Positions 26,939 to 35,382 of a stretch of DNA of 64,000 nucleotides are shown here, in pieces (position 1 is the stretch's first letter; every line of letters starts with the position of its first letter). Source of the stretch: Clostridium_AM sp900759715 (GTDB lineage: Bacteria > Bacillota > Clostridia > Clostridiales > Clostridiaceae); NCBI GenBank assembly GCA_900759715.1, contig CAAEXF010000110.1:1-64000 (forward strand), written 5' to 3'. Made by a program: the position numbers and the translations under genes. The notes beneath the pieces are model-generated. The model worked only from the letters and a program-made list of their open reading frames with translations. It was not told the DNA's origin and did not search any database.

Positions 26939-27526
26939 ATGGAAATAAAACAGGCAGAATTTATTATTTCAGCAGTAGCTGCAGCCCAGTATCCTACTGA
27001 CAATAGAGTAGAAATAGCTTTTGCAGGAAGATCTAATGTAGGCAAATCTTCTCTAATTAACACTTTAACGAATAGAAGAAAACTAGTTAAAGTAAGTGGT
27101 ACTCCAGGAAAGACGAGACTAGTGAATTTCTTCTTAATAAATAACGAGTTCTATTTTGTTGATCTACCTGGATACGGATATGCAAAAGTTTCAAAGGTAG
27201 AAAAGGAAAGCTGGGGAAAAGTAATTGAGACATACCTAACTAAAAGAGAACAGCTTAAAAAAATAGTACTTTTAATTGACTGCAGACATAAACCAAGTAT
27301 GGATGACATAAACATGTATAAGTGGATTAAGTATTATAATTATGAGGCTGTTGTAGTAGCAACAAAAATTGATAAACTAACTAAAAATGAATTGCAAAAA
27401 AACTTAAAAATGATAAGAGAAACATTAGAATTAAATTCAAATGATAAGCTTTTAACATTTTCTTCTCTTAAAAAGATGGGAAAGGAAGAATTGCTAGAGG
27501 TTATTGATGAAACTGTTCAAGGTTAA
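26939..27526 (+). CDS. engB: Ribosome biogenesis GTPase EngB (YsxC/YihA)
   Basis: A 195-residue TRAFAC-class GTPase needed for large-subunit assembly. The G1 motif GRSNVGKSSLINTL lies near residue 30, G3 is DLPGYGYAK near 75 and G4 is ATKIDKL near 142. SD ATGGTGATG is weak and overlaps the end of lon, so translation is probably coupled. The lon-engB order is conserved. Confidence 0.95.
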   Translation: MEIKQAEFIISAVAAAQYPTDNRVEIAFAGRSNVGKSSLINTLTNRRKLVKVSGTPGKTRLVNFFLINNEFYFVDLPGYGYAKVSKVEKESWGKVIETYLTKREQLKKIVLLIDCRHKPSMDDINMYKWIKYYNYEAVVVATKIDKLTKNELQKNLKMIRETLELNSNDKLLTFSSLKKMGKEELLEVIDETVQG

Positions 27527-27552
27527 GTAAGTATAAACAAGGAGAAAGTTGA

Positions 27553-28359
27553 ATGACTAAAATTAATATTATTAAAGATTTCCTTGTGTTTTTATTTGTT
27601 TATTTACCTCCGCTTATAATATTTATAAGATTTTCAAGGGAAAGAAAGAGAAGTTATTTGCTATTAACAATAATAAGTATACTGTATATTGTAACTTCTT
27701 TATTTACACAAAATTTAATTCCTTTTATTTTTGTATTGATAAATATTAGATATTTAAAAACGGCGGAAAGAATTTGCTATAACAGCACTGGGAATGAGTA
27801 TACTTCTCCATGTGAATTAAATATTTCAACAAAACCTACCATAAGCAGTAGAGTGTTAGAAGATTATAATAGATTTAAGTTTAGTATAAGGAATTTAAAT
27901 ATAATATCAGCTATTAAGTATACTATTCAGTCATATTTAATAACAATTTTAATCTCCGCAATATCATCAGGTATATTTTATCGATTAAATGTAAATGCAA
28001 AACAGCAAGAAATAGTTACATGGATGTCTAGTATGCCCCTTAAAAGATTTTTGATAATGATTCCGATTGTTACTATATTTGCACCTATACTTGAAGAATT
28101 TGTATTTAGGTGGCTATTATTTGAAAAGATATTTAGACCTAGGATAGGTATATATTTATCAGCAATATTAAGCAGCATAATTTTTGCATTCATACATTTT
28201 AACTTAATGGCATTACCTATACTAATATGGATAGGGCTATACAATTGTTATTTGATTAATAAAAAGGGTTATTGGTATTCTGTGTTTAATCATTTTGCAT
28301 TTAATTTTGTAACTACCATGGTATTATTGGCTCAGAAGTTAGGAGAAGCAAGATTTTAG
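27553..28359 (+). CDS. CPBP family intramembrane glutamic protease
   Basis: A 268-residue membrane protein of the CAAX prenyl protease 2 / Abi family. Several hydrophobic helices are visible, starting at about 10-25. The paired glutamates are in LEEFVFRWLLFEKIF near residue 180 and the downstream histidine in FAFIHFN near 215, the catalytic triad of the family. The start follows AAGGAGAAAG. Its substrate is unknown. A bidirectional terminator follows. Confidence 0.85.
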   Translation: MTKINIIKDFLVFLFVYLPPLIIFIRFSRERKRSYLLLTIISILYIVTSLFTQNLIPFIFVLINIRYLKTAERICYNSTGNEYTSPCELNISTKPTISSRVLEDYNRFKFSIRNLNIISAIKYTIQSYLITILISAISSGIFYRLNVNAKQQEIVTWMSSMPLKRFLIMIPIVTIFAPILEEFVFRWLLFEKIFRPRIGIYLSAILSSIIFAFIHFNLMALPILIWIGLYNCYLINKKGYWYSVFNHFAFNFVTTMVLLAQKLGEARF

Positions 28360-28383
28360 AGAATATAATTAGTGTAATATAAT

Positions 28384-28436
28384 AAAGGTAAAGACATGTA
28401 TTACAAGTTACGTAAACGTGTCTTTACCTTTATATA
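28384..28436. terminator. Bidirectional terminator between convergent genes
   Basis: A 15-bp stem with one G-U pair (28384-28398 with 28417-28431) and an 18-base loop, flanked by A and T tracts, between the CPBP gene and the minus-strand gene at 28449. Confidence 0.8.
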
Positions 28437-28448
28437 GTTTAATATAGT

Positions 28449-28880
28449 TTATTTCCTTTTTTTACTGTCATTATCACCATTTCCTAGAGCACCTTTTAAC
28501 AAAGAGTTTAAAAGGTCTTGTCCATCAGGAGATGACTGTAGAGATTTTACAGCATTTAATAATTGGTCTTGTACATTACCATTTTGTCCGTTATCTACAT
28601 CATCTAATCTATCTGCAAGAGCTAAAAGTTGAGATCTTATATCATTTTTATTCATATTACCCGAGCTTATAACTTGACTTAAATCACTTTGATTTAAATC
28701 ATTTAAATCAAAATTTCTAAGCATTGAGCTTAATTGGCTTGTAGTCATATTATTAGCACCTACAAGAGAGCCGATTAAAGATATAATTTGATTTATGTCA
28801 ATATTTTTCAATAAATTACCAAAATTAAATCCTTGAGAAACAGCTGTTTTAGTATTACTTTTACGATGATGTTTTCCCAT
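28449..28880 (-). CDS. Hypothetical protein, helical and Asn/Ser/Asp-rich
   Basis: I do not recognise this 143-residue protein. It starts with a basic segment (MGKHHRKSNTK), has a hydrophobic stretch at about 33-42 (IISLIGSLVGA), and repeats short helix-like segments containing LLN/SLL with Gln, Asp and Asn, ending in a charged tail NGDNDSKKRK. It has no cysteines and no signal peptide. The start is supported by AAGGAG on the minus strand. It follows two small membrane peptide genes on the same strand and may form part of a sporulation- or surface-related set, which is a guess. Confidence 0.6.
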   Translation of the reverse strand: MGKHHRKSNTKTAVSQGFNFGNLLKNIDINQIISLIGSLVGANNMTTSQLSSMLRNFDLNDLNQSDLSQVISSGNMNKNDIRSQLLALADRLDDVDNGQNGNVQDQLLNAVKSLQSSPDGQDLLNSLLKGALGNGDNDSKKRK

Positions 28881-28945
28881 TTTATCACTCCTTTATGTTA
28901 AGGAGAGCAGTAGGCTCTCCCTAATTAAATTATCTTATTTAAATA

Positions 28946-29101
28946 CTAATTGTTGTTGCAAGCGCAACCGCATACTATTATCACAGCAAGTGTAATTATA
29001 ATAGCATCACGAGATCCCTTTCTTCTATTACGTCCTAACAATAGTAAGCCTATTAAAGCTGCTAATGCTATGAATCCGAATCCGAAGTTATTATTGAACA
29101 T
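28946..29101 (-). CDS. Small membrane peptide, 51 residues, paralogue of the 29273 gene
   Basis: A short gene supported by comparison with its neighbour. The product starts MFNNNFGFGFIALAAL, has two hydrophobic segments split by a basic turn (GRNRRKGSR) and ends VCGCACNNN. The upstream sequence on the minus strand, CTAGAAAAGGGGGAT, supplies a strong ribosome site and is nearly identical before the paralogue. The plus-strand frame at 28950-29219 that overlaps it has no ribosome site and is rejected. The function is unknown. Confidence 0.65.
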   Translation of the reverse strand: MFNNNFGFGFIALAALIGLLLLGRNRRKGSRDAIIITLAVIIVCGCACNNN

Positions 29102-29272
29102 ACGCAAATCCCCCTTTTCTAGGCTATGGCTTTATTTAACTCTTTTTACCTTACATCCTAAGTTCTACCAGTTTCTTCTGCCCTTGTGTAATTATATCTT
29201 ACTTTTAGTGATCAAATAGTTTATGCAAGTCATTTTTGTAAGATATGACATGATACTTATAACTTTGTTTTA

Positions 29273-29467
29273 CTAGCAGCGATCTCTGTTAAAGCCAGAG
29301 CATCCACAAATTATTATAACAGCAAGTATTATTAAAACAGCGAAACGAGTACCTCTGCGTCTACCAAATATTAGCAAGAAGAATGCTATTAAAGCTGCTA
29401 ATGATGCTATTGGAAAAAAATTATTGTTATTGTTATTGTTATTACAGCAGTGGTGATGTCTACTCAT
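29273..29467 (-). CDS. Small membrane peptide, 64 residues, His/Asn-rich N-terminus
   Basis: The product starts MSRHHHCC, has a run of eight asparagines, then two hydrophobic segments (IASLAALIAFFLLIF and FAVLIILAVIIICGC) separated by GRRRGTR, and ends in CGCSGFNRDRC. The architecture matches the 51-residue peptide next door: Asn-rich head, helix, basic turn, helix, Cys-Gly-Cys. Its upstream AAAAGGGGGATT box is shared. Such peptides in Bacillus relatives are often spore-associated, but I cannot assign this one. Confidence 0.65.
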   Translation of the reverse strand: MSRHHHCCNNNNNNNNFFPIASLAALIAFFLLIFGRRRGTRFAVLIILAVIIICGCSGFNRDRC

Positions 29468-29609
29468 ATTCTAATCCCCCTTTTCTAGGCTGTGGTTTTA
29501 TTTTATTCTTTTCACTTTATATCTTAAGTTTAAATATTTTATAATTAGTAGTTTTTCTAATACTTATCTTTGGCTTGTTTATAATATATATTATTCATTT
29601 ATTATAGAT

Positions 29610-29637
29610 TTGACACACAAAAAATAATTTATATAAA
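29610..29637 (+). promoter_or_regulatory. Possible promoter of the WYL regulator gene
   Basis: TTGACA and TATAAA with a 16-base spacer, about 150 bases before the regulator gene. The rest of 29468-29786 is A/T-rich and shows nothing else beyond the shared upstream box of the small-peptide gene. Confidence 0.5.
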
Positions 29638-29786
29638 AGTTTAATGTAATAAAAATTTGATTCTACACTAGTGATAAATGATAATATAATATAATTTTTA
29701 AAATCATATGAAAATGTACTAAAAAAATATCAAAATAACACGATAAAAGTAAAGATTAGTATAACTATATACTGGGGGGAAAAAAT

Positions 29787-30740
29787 ATGTCTAAGATTTC
29801 TCATTTGCTAGAGATGATAATTACGCTACAGTATAAGGGACTTACAACTGCATCAGAATTAGCTGAAACTTTGGAAGTCGATAAAAAAACTATATATAGA
29901 TATATAAATAGTTTAAATAAAGCTAATATACCTGTATATACAAAGAAAGGAAGATATGGAGGGTTTTGTATAGATGAAGAATTTTATATGAAACCATCAA
30001 AGCTCAGCGAAGAAGAATTACAGTCTTTATTAATGGCCACTAAAATACTTACTGAAGAAAATGGATTTATAGCGGAAAAAAATCTACAGTCAGCGGTTTC
30101 CAAAATAAAAAGCATTTGTATAAATGATGACGATGAACTAAAACTTTTAAATGACAACGGGTGTTTTAAAATAAGCGAAATTGGAAATTTACAAGGTATG
30201 GAAGATAAAATATCAAAAATTAATTATGCTATAAATAGAGGAAGAGCCATAAGTATAAATTATTTTTCAATAAATAAAAATAATTTGACTGTAAGAAAAG
30301 TAGATCCATATACTTTATTGTTCAGAGAGGGTGCTTGGTATATTATTGGTTATTGTCACATGAAAGATACCATAGAGACTTTTAAGTTATCAAGAATTAA
30401 GACAATAAAAGCAACAAATGAAATATACATGATACCTCACACTTTCTCATTAAAAGATTATTTTAATAATAATTGGGGTGTATTTAAAGGCGAGAAGACA
30501 AAGATTATAATAAAATTTAATAAGAACATTTCGGAGTTTATTAAAGATGGCAGGTGGCACATTAGCCAACAGATAGAAGAACTGCAAAATGGAGATGTAT
30601 TATTAAGTATTTATTTAGATGATACCGATGAATTAAAGAAATGGATACTTGGAATTGGAAAAGATGCTGAGGTTATAGAACCTAAAAGTCTTCGAGAAGA
30701 GATAAAAGCGGAAATAGAACAAATATATAAAAAATATTAA
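29787..30740 (+). CDS. HTH and WYL domain transcriptional regulator
   Basis: A 317-residue regulator of the DeoR/YafY type. The N-terminal winged helix-turn-helix is at about 1-60 (TTASELAETLEVDKKTIYRY). The WYL domain at about 135-215 contains the ligand-contacting pattern VDPYTLLFREGAWYIIGYC, and a WCX-like tail follows. WYL proteins sense nucleic-acid or small ligands and often act on nearby genes, but here no obvious partner operon follows. The SD is GGGGGG before the ATG. Confidence 0.88.
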   Translation: MSKISHLLEMIITLQYKGLTTASELAETLEVDKKTIYRYINSLNKANIPVYTKKGRYGGFCIDEEFYMKPSKLSEEELQSLLMATKILTEENGFIAEKNLQSAVSKIKSICINDDDELKLLNDNGCFKISEIGNLQGMEDKISKINYAINRGRAISINYFSINKNNLTVRKVDPYTLLFREGAWYIIGYCHMKDTIETFKLSRIKTIKATNEIYMIPHTFSLKDYFNNNWGVFKGEKTKIIIKFNKNISEFIKDGRWHISQQIEELQNGDVLLSIYLDDTDELKKWILGIGKDAEVIEPKSLREEIKAEIEQIYKKY

Positions 30741-30799
30741 AAAAGTTATTTATAGATGTATAAATATTGGGGAATGGGACAAAATAAAAAATGTAATTC

Positions 30800-30848
30800 G
30801 GAGATAAAATCTCCTGTAGCATCAAGTACTATAATCTCTACTTGATGC
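30800..30848. other. Two hairpins downstream of the WYL gene
   Basis: GGAGAT-aaa-ATCTCC (30800-30814) and the perfect 10-bp stem GCATCAAGTA/TACTTGATGC (30819-30828 with 30839-30848) precede a further terminator hairpin. The stack may be a processed 3' end or a small RNA; the sequence alone does not decide. Confidence 0.5.
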
Positions 30849-30868
30849 GATAACCCCCCATCCCCCTT

Positions 30869-30895
30869 GGGACCGTAAATGCGGTCCCTTTTTAA
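30869..30895 (+). terminator. Terminator of the WYL gene
   Basis: GGGACCG pairs with CGGTCCC, with a six-base loop, followed by TTTTT. Confidence 0.85.
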
Positions 30896-30917
30896 TTACT
30901 AATAAATCTTAATCCTA

Positions 30918-31856
30918 TTATTTTAAGTTAATTGATATAATCTTGAAATAGTTCTTTTCTTTGCTGTTTTCATCCGGAATTAAGTTAACATTTAAAGTAT
31001 AATTTTTAACTATGCTTTTATCTTTATTAGAAGTGCCTCTGAAGTTAAGAGTCCAAATAATCTCTGATACGTTACCATTCTTATCGCATCTGTTCTCCAT
31101 AAATATTGCATCTTGAAACACATAAGTGTTGTTATCACCAGACAATTTGCCAATTACAGACAAACTGCTACCAGGTATATTAGATGAAAATATCTCCTTT
31201 GGTGTATACTCTTCACTTTGAGGAAGACTTTGTATAAAGTTAATAAAAGTAAAAATTGTATCTTTTCCCATAAATATATTTGTAGTTTCATAATTATAGT
31301 TTTTAAATTTATAGTTTAAAAATATATAGTTTGACATCCATATGCCGGCGTCTTGCAATCTGCCGGATATAACCTTTGGTGTTCTGTTATTTTTACAATC
31401 TATAAATCCTAGTATGTTGTTAGAATTAGAAAAAGTATTTTCAAATTTTTCATTGTTCCAAAAGAATACATGTTGAATAGGTGTATCTTTATTTGAAGCT
31501 TGTACAAATATTTCTGGGATTTTATCTCTTGAAACATCAATAAGAGTTACACGCATAGGCCAGTAAGGAGAATAAAAACCAATAGGTGATTGCTTACTTT
31601 CAGCTTCTATAGGATAAATTTTATCTTTACATTTTAATTCTAGGATATATTTAGTACCATCTTTCTTAATATATAACTCCTCTTCCTTACCATCTCCATT
31701 AAAATCTGCCTTTAACACCTTACTATCAGATGCATTATTAAAAGCTGCAGATGAATTTTTTGATATTAGTAAAACTGTTAAAAATATAAAAATGATAAGT
31801 ATGAAAATTATAAAATAAATATGTTTTTTCTTTAGAAATATTACCCTGAAATTCAT
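30918..31856 (-). CDS. Membrane-anchored VCBS/FG-GAP-like protein, function unknown
   Basis: A 312-residue protein with one membrane helix at about 9-32 (IFLKKKHIYFIIFILIIF region) and an extracellular domain. Near residue 50 it has DFNGDGKEEELYI, an EF-hand-like calcium loop typical of FG-GAP/VCBS repeats; a weaker repeat appears at VTLIDVSRDKIPEIF. The protein probably adopts part of a beta-propeller. The ATG at 31856 lies about six bases after GGAGGTG; a GTG five codons upstream falls in the SD itself. It is convergent with the WYL gene and divergent from the binding-protein gene at 31991. Confidence 0.7.
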   Translation of the reverse strand: MNFRVIFLKKKHIYFIIFILIIFIFLTVLLISKNSSAAFNNASDSKVLKADFNGDGKEEELYIKKDGTKYILELKCKDKIYPIEAESKQSPIGFYSPYWPMRVTLIDVSRDKIPEIFVQASNKDTPIQHVFFWNNEKFENTFSNSNNILGFIDCKNNRTPKVISGRLQDAGIWMSNYIFLNYKFKNYNYETTNIFMGKDTIFTFINFIQSLPQSEEYTPKEIFSSNIPGSSLSVIGKLSGDNNTYVFQDAIFMENRCDKNGNVSEIIWTLNFRGTSNKDKSIVKNYTLNVNLIPDENSKEKNYFKIISINLK

Positions 31857-31990
31857 ATATTTCACCTCCACTTAATTATATGAATTTATTATATATTTAA
31901 TTATTATGCACAAAATAAATTTAGAAGTACTTTGTAACTAGAAAGAAGGTGATATTTATAAAGAATAAGTTATAGTGAAAGGAGAAAAAT

Positions 31991-33223
31991 ATGTTTTATA
32001 AGAAAAGAGTATTAACGATTTTTTTATTAGTTATATTAACTTTAAGTATTAGTGCTTGCTCCTTTAAAAAAGATACACCTAAAGAAAAGCAATTAAACAT
32101 ATATGTTGATATTAAAGATAAAGAATCTTTGAATATATTAAAAATTATTACAGAAGAATACAAAAAATCTAATCCTAAAGTAAAGCTCAATATTAATAAT
32201 ACAATAGGTGGAAAAATTGAAGATGACATAAGTAAGGGAAGCGAACAAGATATAGTAATAACTTCTAGAAACAATATGATAAAACTAAGTAGAAAAGGAC
32301 TTCTGAGTGACTTAGGAAGTTATTATGATGAGAATAAGATAAGTGATAAGTACTATAGTGTTGTAAATGCATATGGAAGGTTTGGAGATAAATATTACGG
32401 TATAGCACTAATGCCTTACACTATGGAGATATTATATAATAAAAGTGCTTTTGATAAATTGGGCTTAACTCAACCATCTACAGTTAATGATTTAAAAGAA
32501 GCGTTAAAAAAGATAAATAGTACAGCAGCGAGAATTCCAGTTGTGCTTACTGAAGATTTAGATATAAACAGTGGACTATCTTCTATAATAGTTAATAATA
32601 AGATAAGTATGAGAAAACTAGAAAGCATATTTGATAGTGGGGGAGCGGCTTATAAATCTTTAAAGGAAATGCAGCAGGCCTTTGATACTATATATAGTCT
32701 TGTTAGTGGTGGGAATATAAACAAGAACACTTTTGAAGTGGGAAACGAAAATAGTGTTGAGAAGTTTGTAAAAGGAGATATTCCATTAATAATAAGTTCA
32801 TCTTATTATTCAAGTCATTTCAAGGATAACAATATAATGGTTGCTGCTGATAGTACAAATGATGCTTCAAAAAAAATGAACGTACCTGTTATAAGTAACG
32901 CAATAATGTGTACTCCAGTAAATAGTAAGAATGGTGAAGAGATAGGAAACTTTATAAAGTTTTTTACTGATGAAGAAATTAATAAAAAATTAGTAGAACA
33001 GGGATTTATTACTGGTAATAAAAAAGCTAATAATTCTATAGTTGGAGGAGCTAAAGCAAGTATAGTAAAACATCTCGAGAATAGTACAGAAGATAGTGTA
33101 ATTTATGTTTACAATATACCAGATAAATTAAAAAGTAGTATATCATCGAAAATAGATCAAATGCTAAATGGAAAACATACAGGCAAAGAGTGGAATGAAG
33201 CTGTAGATGACGCTTTTAAATAG
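31991..33223 (+). CDS. Extracellular solute-binding lipoprotein (ABC-type, family 1)
   Basis: A 410-residue protein with a type II signal peptide: MFYKKRV, hydrophobic core and lipobox SISAC at about 18-22. The mature part matches family 1 sugar-binding proteins (ITEEYKKSNPKVKLNI; the LYNKSAFDKLGL hinge; FVKGDIPLIISSSYY). No ABC permease or ATPase gene lies next to it, so it is an orphan in this window. It may share a distant transporter or act as a sensor for a signalling system. SD GGAGAAA precedes the ATG. Confidence 0.82.
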   Translation: MFYKKRVLTIFLLVILTLSISACSFKKDTPKEKQLNIYVDIKDKESLNILKIITEEYKKSNPKVKLNINNTIGGKIEDDISKGSEQDIVITSRNNMIKLSRKGLLSDLGSYYDENKISDKYYSVVNAYGRFGDKYYGIALMPYTMEILYNKSAFDKLGLTQPSTVNDLKEALKKINSTAARIPVVLTEDLDINSGLSSIIVNNKISMRKLESIFDSGGAAYKSLKEMQQAFDTIYSLVSGGNINKNTFEVGNENSVEKFVKGDIPLIISSSYYSSHFKDNNIMVAADSTNDASKKMNVPVISNAIMCTPVNSKNGEEIGNFIKFFTDEEINKKLVEQGFITGNKKANNSIVGGAKASIVKHLENSTEDSVIYVYNIPDKLKSSISSKIDQMLNGKHTGKEWNEAVDDAFK

Positions 33224-33248
33224 AGAAATGAAATAATGATAAGACAAA

Positions 33249-33280
33249 AGAGCAGTTGATCACAACTGCTCTAAAAATTT
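33249..33280. terminator. Bidirectional terminator between convergent genes
   Basis: A perfect nine-bp stem (33249-33257 with 33264-33272) with a short loop is flanked by A- and T-rich sequence between the lipoprotein gene and perR. Confidence 0.8.
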
Positions 33281-33288
33281 GTACTAAA

Positions 33289-33714
33289 CTACTGCTCAAC
33301 AGCATTATCTTTACAACATTTACATATTCCATAAAAATATATTTTGTTATTGATAATATCGTAGTCAGTATAATCTTTCGCTTTGTCATTTAAGTCTGAG
33401 AAGGAAATACCATCAATGTCATCAACTCTTGCACAATTTAAACACTGTATATGTGGATGAGACGTAACATTTCCATCATATCTAAAGTTACCTTCGCCTA
33501 CATTAATTTCTTTAACTAGATCTACCTCAACTAATGTTTTTAAAGCTTTATAAACAGTTGCCAAACTCATTGTAGGATATTCCGGTTGTAGAGCTTTATA
33601 TATAGTTTCAGCAGATGGGTGCTCTTTTGTAGATTGCAAAAACTTATATACTGCAATACGCTGAGGAGTAAGTTTTAATTTCTTCTCTCTAAAAATACCA
33701 GCTAAATTATTCAT
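33289..33714 (-). CDS. perR: Fur-family peroxide-responsive repressor (PerR-like)
   Basis: A 141-residue Fur-superfamily regulator. The N-terminal winged helix contains LTPQRIAVYKFL and the recognition segment MSLATVYKALKTL near residue 52. The structural zinc site has CLNC and a C-terminal GICKCC. The regulatory metal region RYDGNVTSHPHIQC resembles PerR more than Fur. PerR controls peroxide defence; a reverse rubrerythrin, a known PerR-type target in clostridia, lies 3.8 kb away. I favour the ATG at 33714 after AAGGATGG; an ATG three codons earlier is possible. Confidence 0.85.
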   Translation of the reverse strand: MNNLAGIFREKKLKLTPQRIAVYKFLQSTKEHPSAETIYKALQPEYPTMSLATVYKALKTLVEVDLVKEINVGEGNFRYDGNVTSHPHIQCLNCARVDDIDGISFSDLNDKAKDYTDYDIINNKIYFYGICKCCKDNAVEQ

Positions 33715-33730
33715 ATACACCATCCTTACT

Positions 33731-33746
33731 ATATAATTAATTATAT
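33731..33746. promoter_or_regulatory. A/T palindrome upstream of perR, possible autoregulatory site
   Basis: The perfect palindrome ATATAATTAATTATAT lies 17 bases before the perR start. It is close to, but not exactly, the Per/Fur-box form TTATAATnATTATAA, so autoregulation is plausible but unproven in an A/T-rich genome. Confidence 0.35.
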
Positions 33747-33886
33747 CATATAATAAAAATTATTACTTGTCAAAAGTAATTTTTTAGAAAATATTGTTGA
33801 TGTGAAATTTAGGAAAATTAAATTATAAAATTAGGATAATTTTCATGAGAAAGGCAAAAATAAAGTGAAGAATTTTTTATGCTACT

Positions 33887-34012
33887 ATTAAGCAGACATA
33901 CAAAATCTGTGATTTTGATATGGTCGGTTAAGTAGCGAACCCAAATCTATGATTTGGAGTGAGTCACTTACTCAGCGAGTACTCATTCGACAATAGGAGA
34001 AGGAGTTTCATA
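33887..34012 (+). repeat. Modular hairpin repeat, copy C (two units)
   Basis: Two units, each starting TTAAG(C/T)AG, with inverted repeats CAAAATC-tgt-GATTTTG and CCAAATC-tat-GATTTGG. A small hairpin GAGTGA/TTACTC follows, then GAGTACTCATTCGACAA and GGAGAAGGAGTTTCAT. It ends 24 bases before the DUF2334 gene. Confidence 0.8.
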
Positions 34013-34035
34013 TTAATAAAGAAAGAAGCGATAAA

Positions 34036-35382
34036 ATGAGAATCTTTAACAGGTGGAAGTTTTTTATTGTAATTATAATGCTTTTAATATTCACATATTT
34101 TATTAAGTCTGCAAGTAGTAAAATGGCTATAGAAAATAATAGCAATAAATATGCATCAAAAGACATTAATATGATAAAGGCTAACATAAGTTTAAGATAC
34201 GAAGACGCTGATTTAAATTTGTCAAAGCCTATATATGTAGAAAATAATAGATATTATATTCCTGTGACAGAGATCTTAAGTAAACTTCATGGAAAGAGCT
34301 CTATAAAAAATAATAGTACAGTTTTAAGATTAAATCAATGTAATATTATTGTTAATCATGATAAAGATGAATTTGTCACGAATGAAAGAGTTATTAAATT
34401 AAAAGAGAAACCTATATGTACTAATGATTGTGTTTATATAACACTATTTGACTTCATAAAAATGTTTGATTTAAAGACTCAATGGAATAGAGATAAAAAT
34501 ACTATATCTCTATATAAAAATAGAGGTATAGAAAATTGTGCTGCAGTAAGTAAGAAAGGAAAACCTGCTTTAATTAGGTTAGAAGATATAGCAGCAGGGG
34601 GAATGTATAGTTCGGAAGAGTCTTTGGAGAAACTCAGAATAATTTGTGACTATTTGCATAGTGAAAGAATACCTTTTCATATTGCATGGATACCTAGATA
34701 TGTTAGCCCGGAAAAAAATATAGATAATGATCTTTTAAAAAATTATAGTATGTATAATGCTGATTTTATCTTTACTCTAGATTGCTTTATAGATAAAGGT
34801 GGAATAATAGGACTTCACGGATATACTCATCAATATGGAGAGACAGAAAGTGTAGATGGAATAGAATTTCATAGAAGTTTAAGAGACAATATTCCAGGAG
34901 ATATTCAGTATGCACAGGAAAGAATAAACGCTGCATTAGAGACTGCTGCACAATTAAAAATCCAATGCAGTTTTTTTGAAGTGCCGCACTATGCTATTTT
35001 ATATCCTCAACAAGATATTATCGAAAAAAATTTTGATTATATATATGAACCATATTCTGAAGATGGAGGTATAACTGAGTGCAATAAGGTGTTTTATAAA
35101 CATAAATATGGAAGAATCATAAAGTATATTCCTACACCATTGAATTATATAGATGGTAAAGATGATTGTATAAATATGATTAATAAAGTAGATACATTAA
35201 AAGAGGGTTTGATTGCAAGCTTTTTTTATCACCCATATATAGAATTTAATGATATAAAGATATCTAAGGGGGAAGATGGATACCCATATTACGAATACTC
35301 TAATCGGTCGGTGCTGCACCAAGTAATTGATAGATTGAAATATAGGGATTTTACATTTTATCGAATAAATGATGTCAAATAA
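34036..35382 (+). CDS. DUF2334 polysaccharide deacetylase-like protein, membrane-anchored
   Basis: A 448-residue exported protein with an N-terminal membrane helix at about 8-25. Residues about 50-165 resemble the copper amine oxidase N-terminal-like domain, a cell-surface stalk domain common in Clostridia (IPVTEILSKLHGKSS, ITLFDFIKMFDL). From about 178 it has the DUF2334 deacetylase barrel: LIRLEDIAAGG, HIAWIPRYV, GLHGYTHQYGE, FFEVPHYAI and SFFYHPYIEF, which carry the Asp and His metal ligands. It probably modifies an extracellular or wall polysaccharide. It is a lone gene preceded by repeat copy C. Confidence 0.8.
   Translation: MRIFNRWKFFIVIIMLLIFTYFIKSASSKMAIENNSNKYASKDINMIKANISLRYEDADLNLSKPIYVENNRYYIPVTEILSKLHGKSSIKNNSTVLRLNQCNIIVNHDKDEFVTNERVIKLKEKPICTNDCVYITLFDFIKMFDLKTQWNRDKNTISLYKNRGIENCAAVSKKGKPALIRLEDIAAGGMYSSEESLEKLRIICDYLHSERIPFHIAWIPRYVSPEKNIDNDLLKNYSMYNADFIFTLDCFIDKGGIIGLHGYTHQYGETESVDGIEFHRSLRDNIPGDIQYAQERINAALETAAQLKIQCSFFEVPHYAILYPQQDIIEKNFDYIYEPYSEDGGITECNKVFYKHKYGRIIKYIPTPLNYIDGKDDCINMINKVDTLKEGLIASFFYHPYIEFNDIKISKGEDGYPYYEYSNRSVLHQVIDRLKYRDFTFYRINDVK

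Noticed and set aside
28950..29219. An 89-residue open frame on the plus strand
   Set aside because: It overlaps the minus-strand 51-residue peptide gene, which has a strong ribosome site and a paralogue next door; the plus frame has neither.
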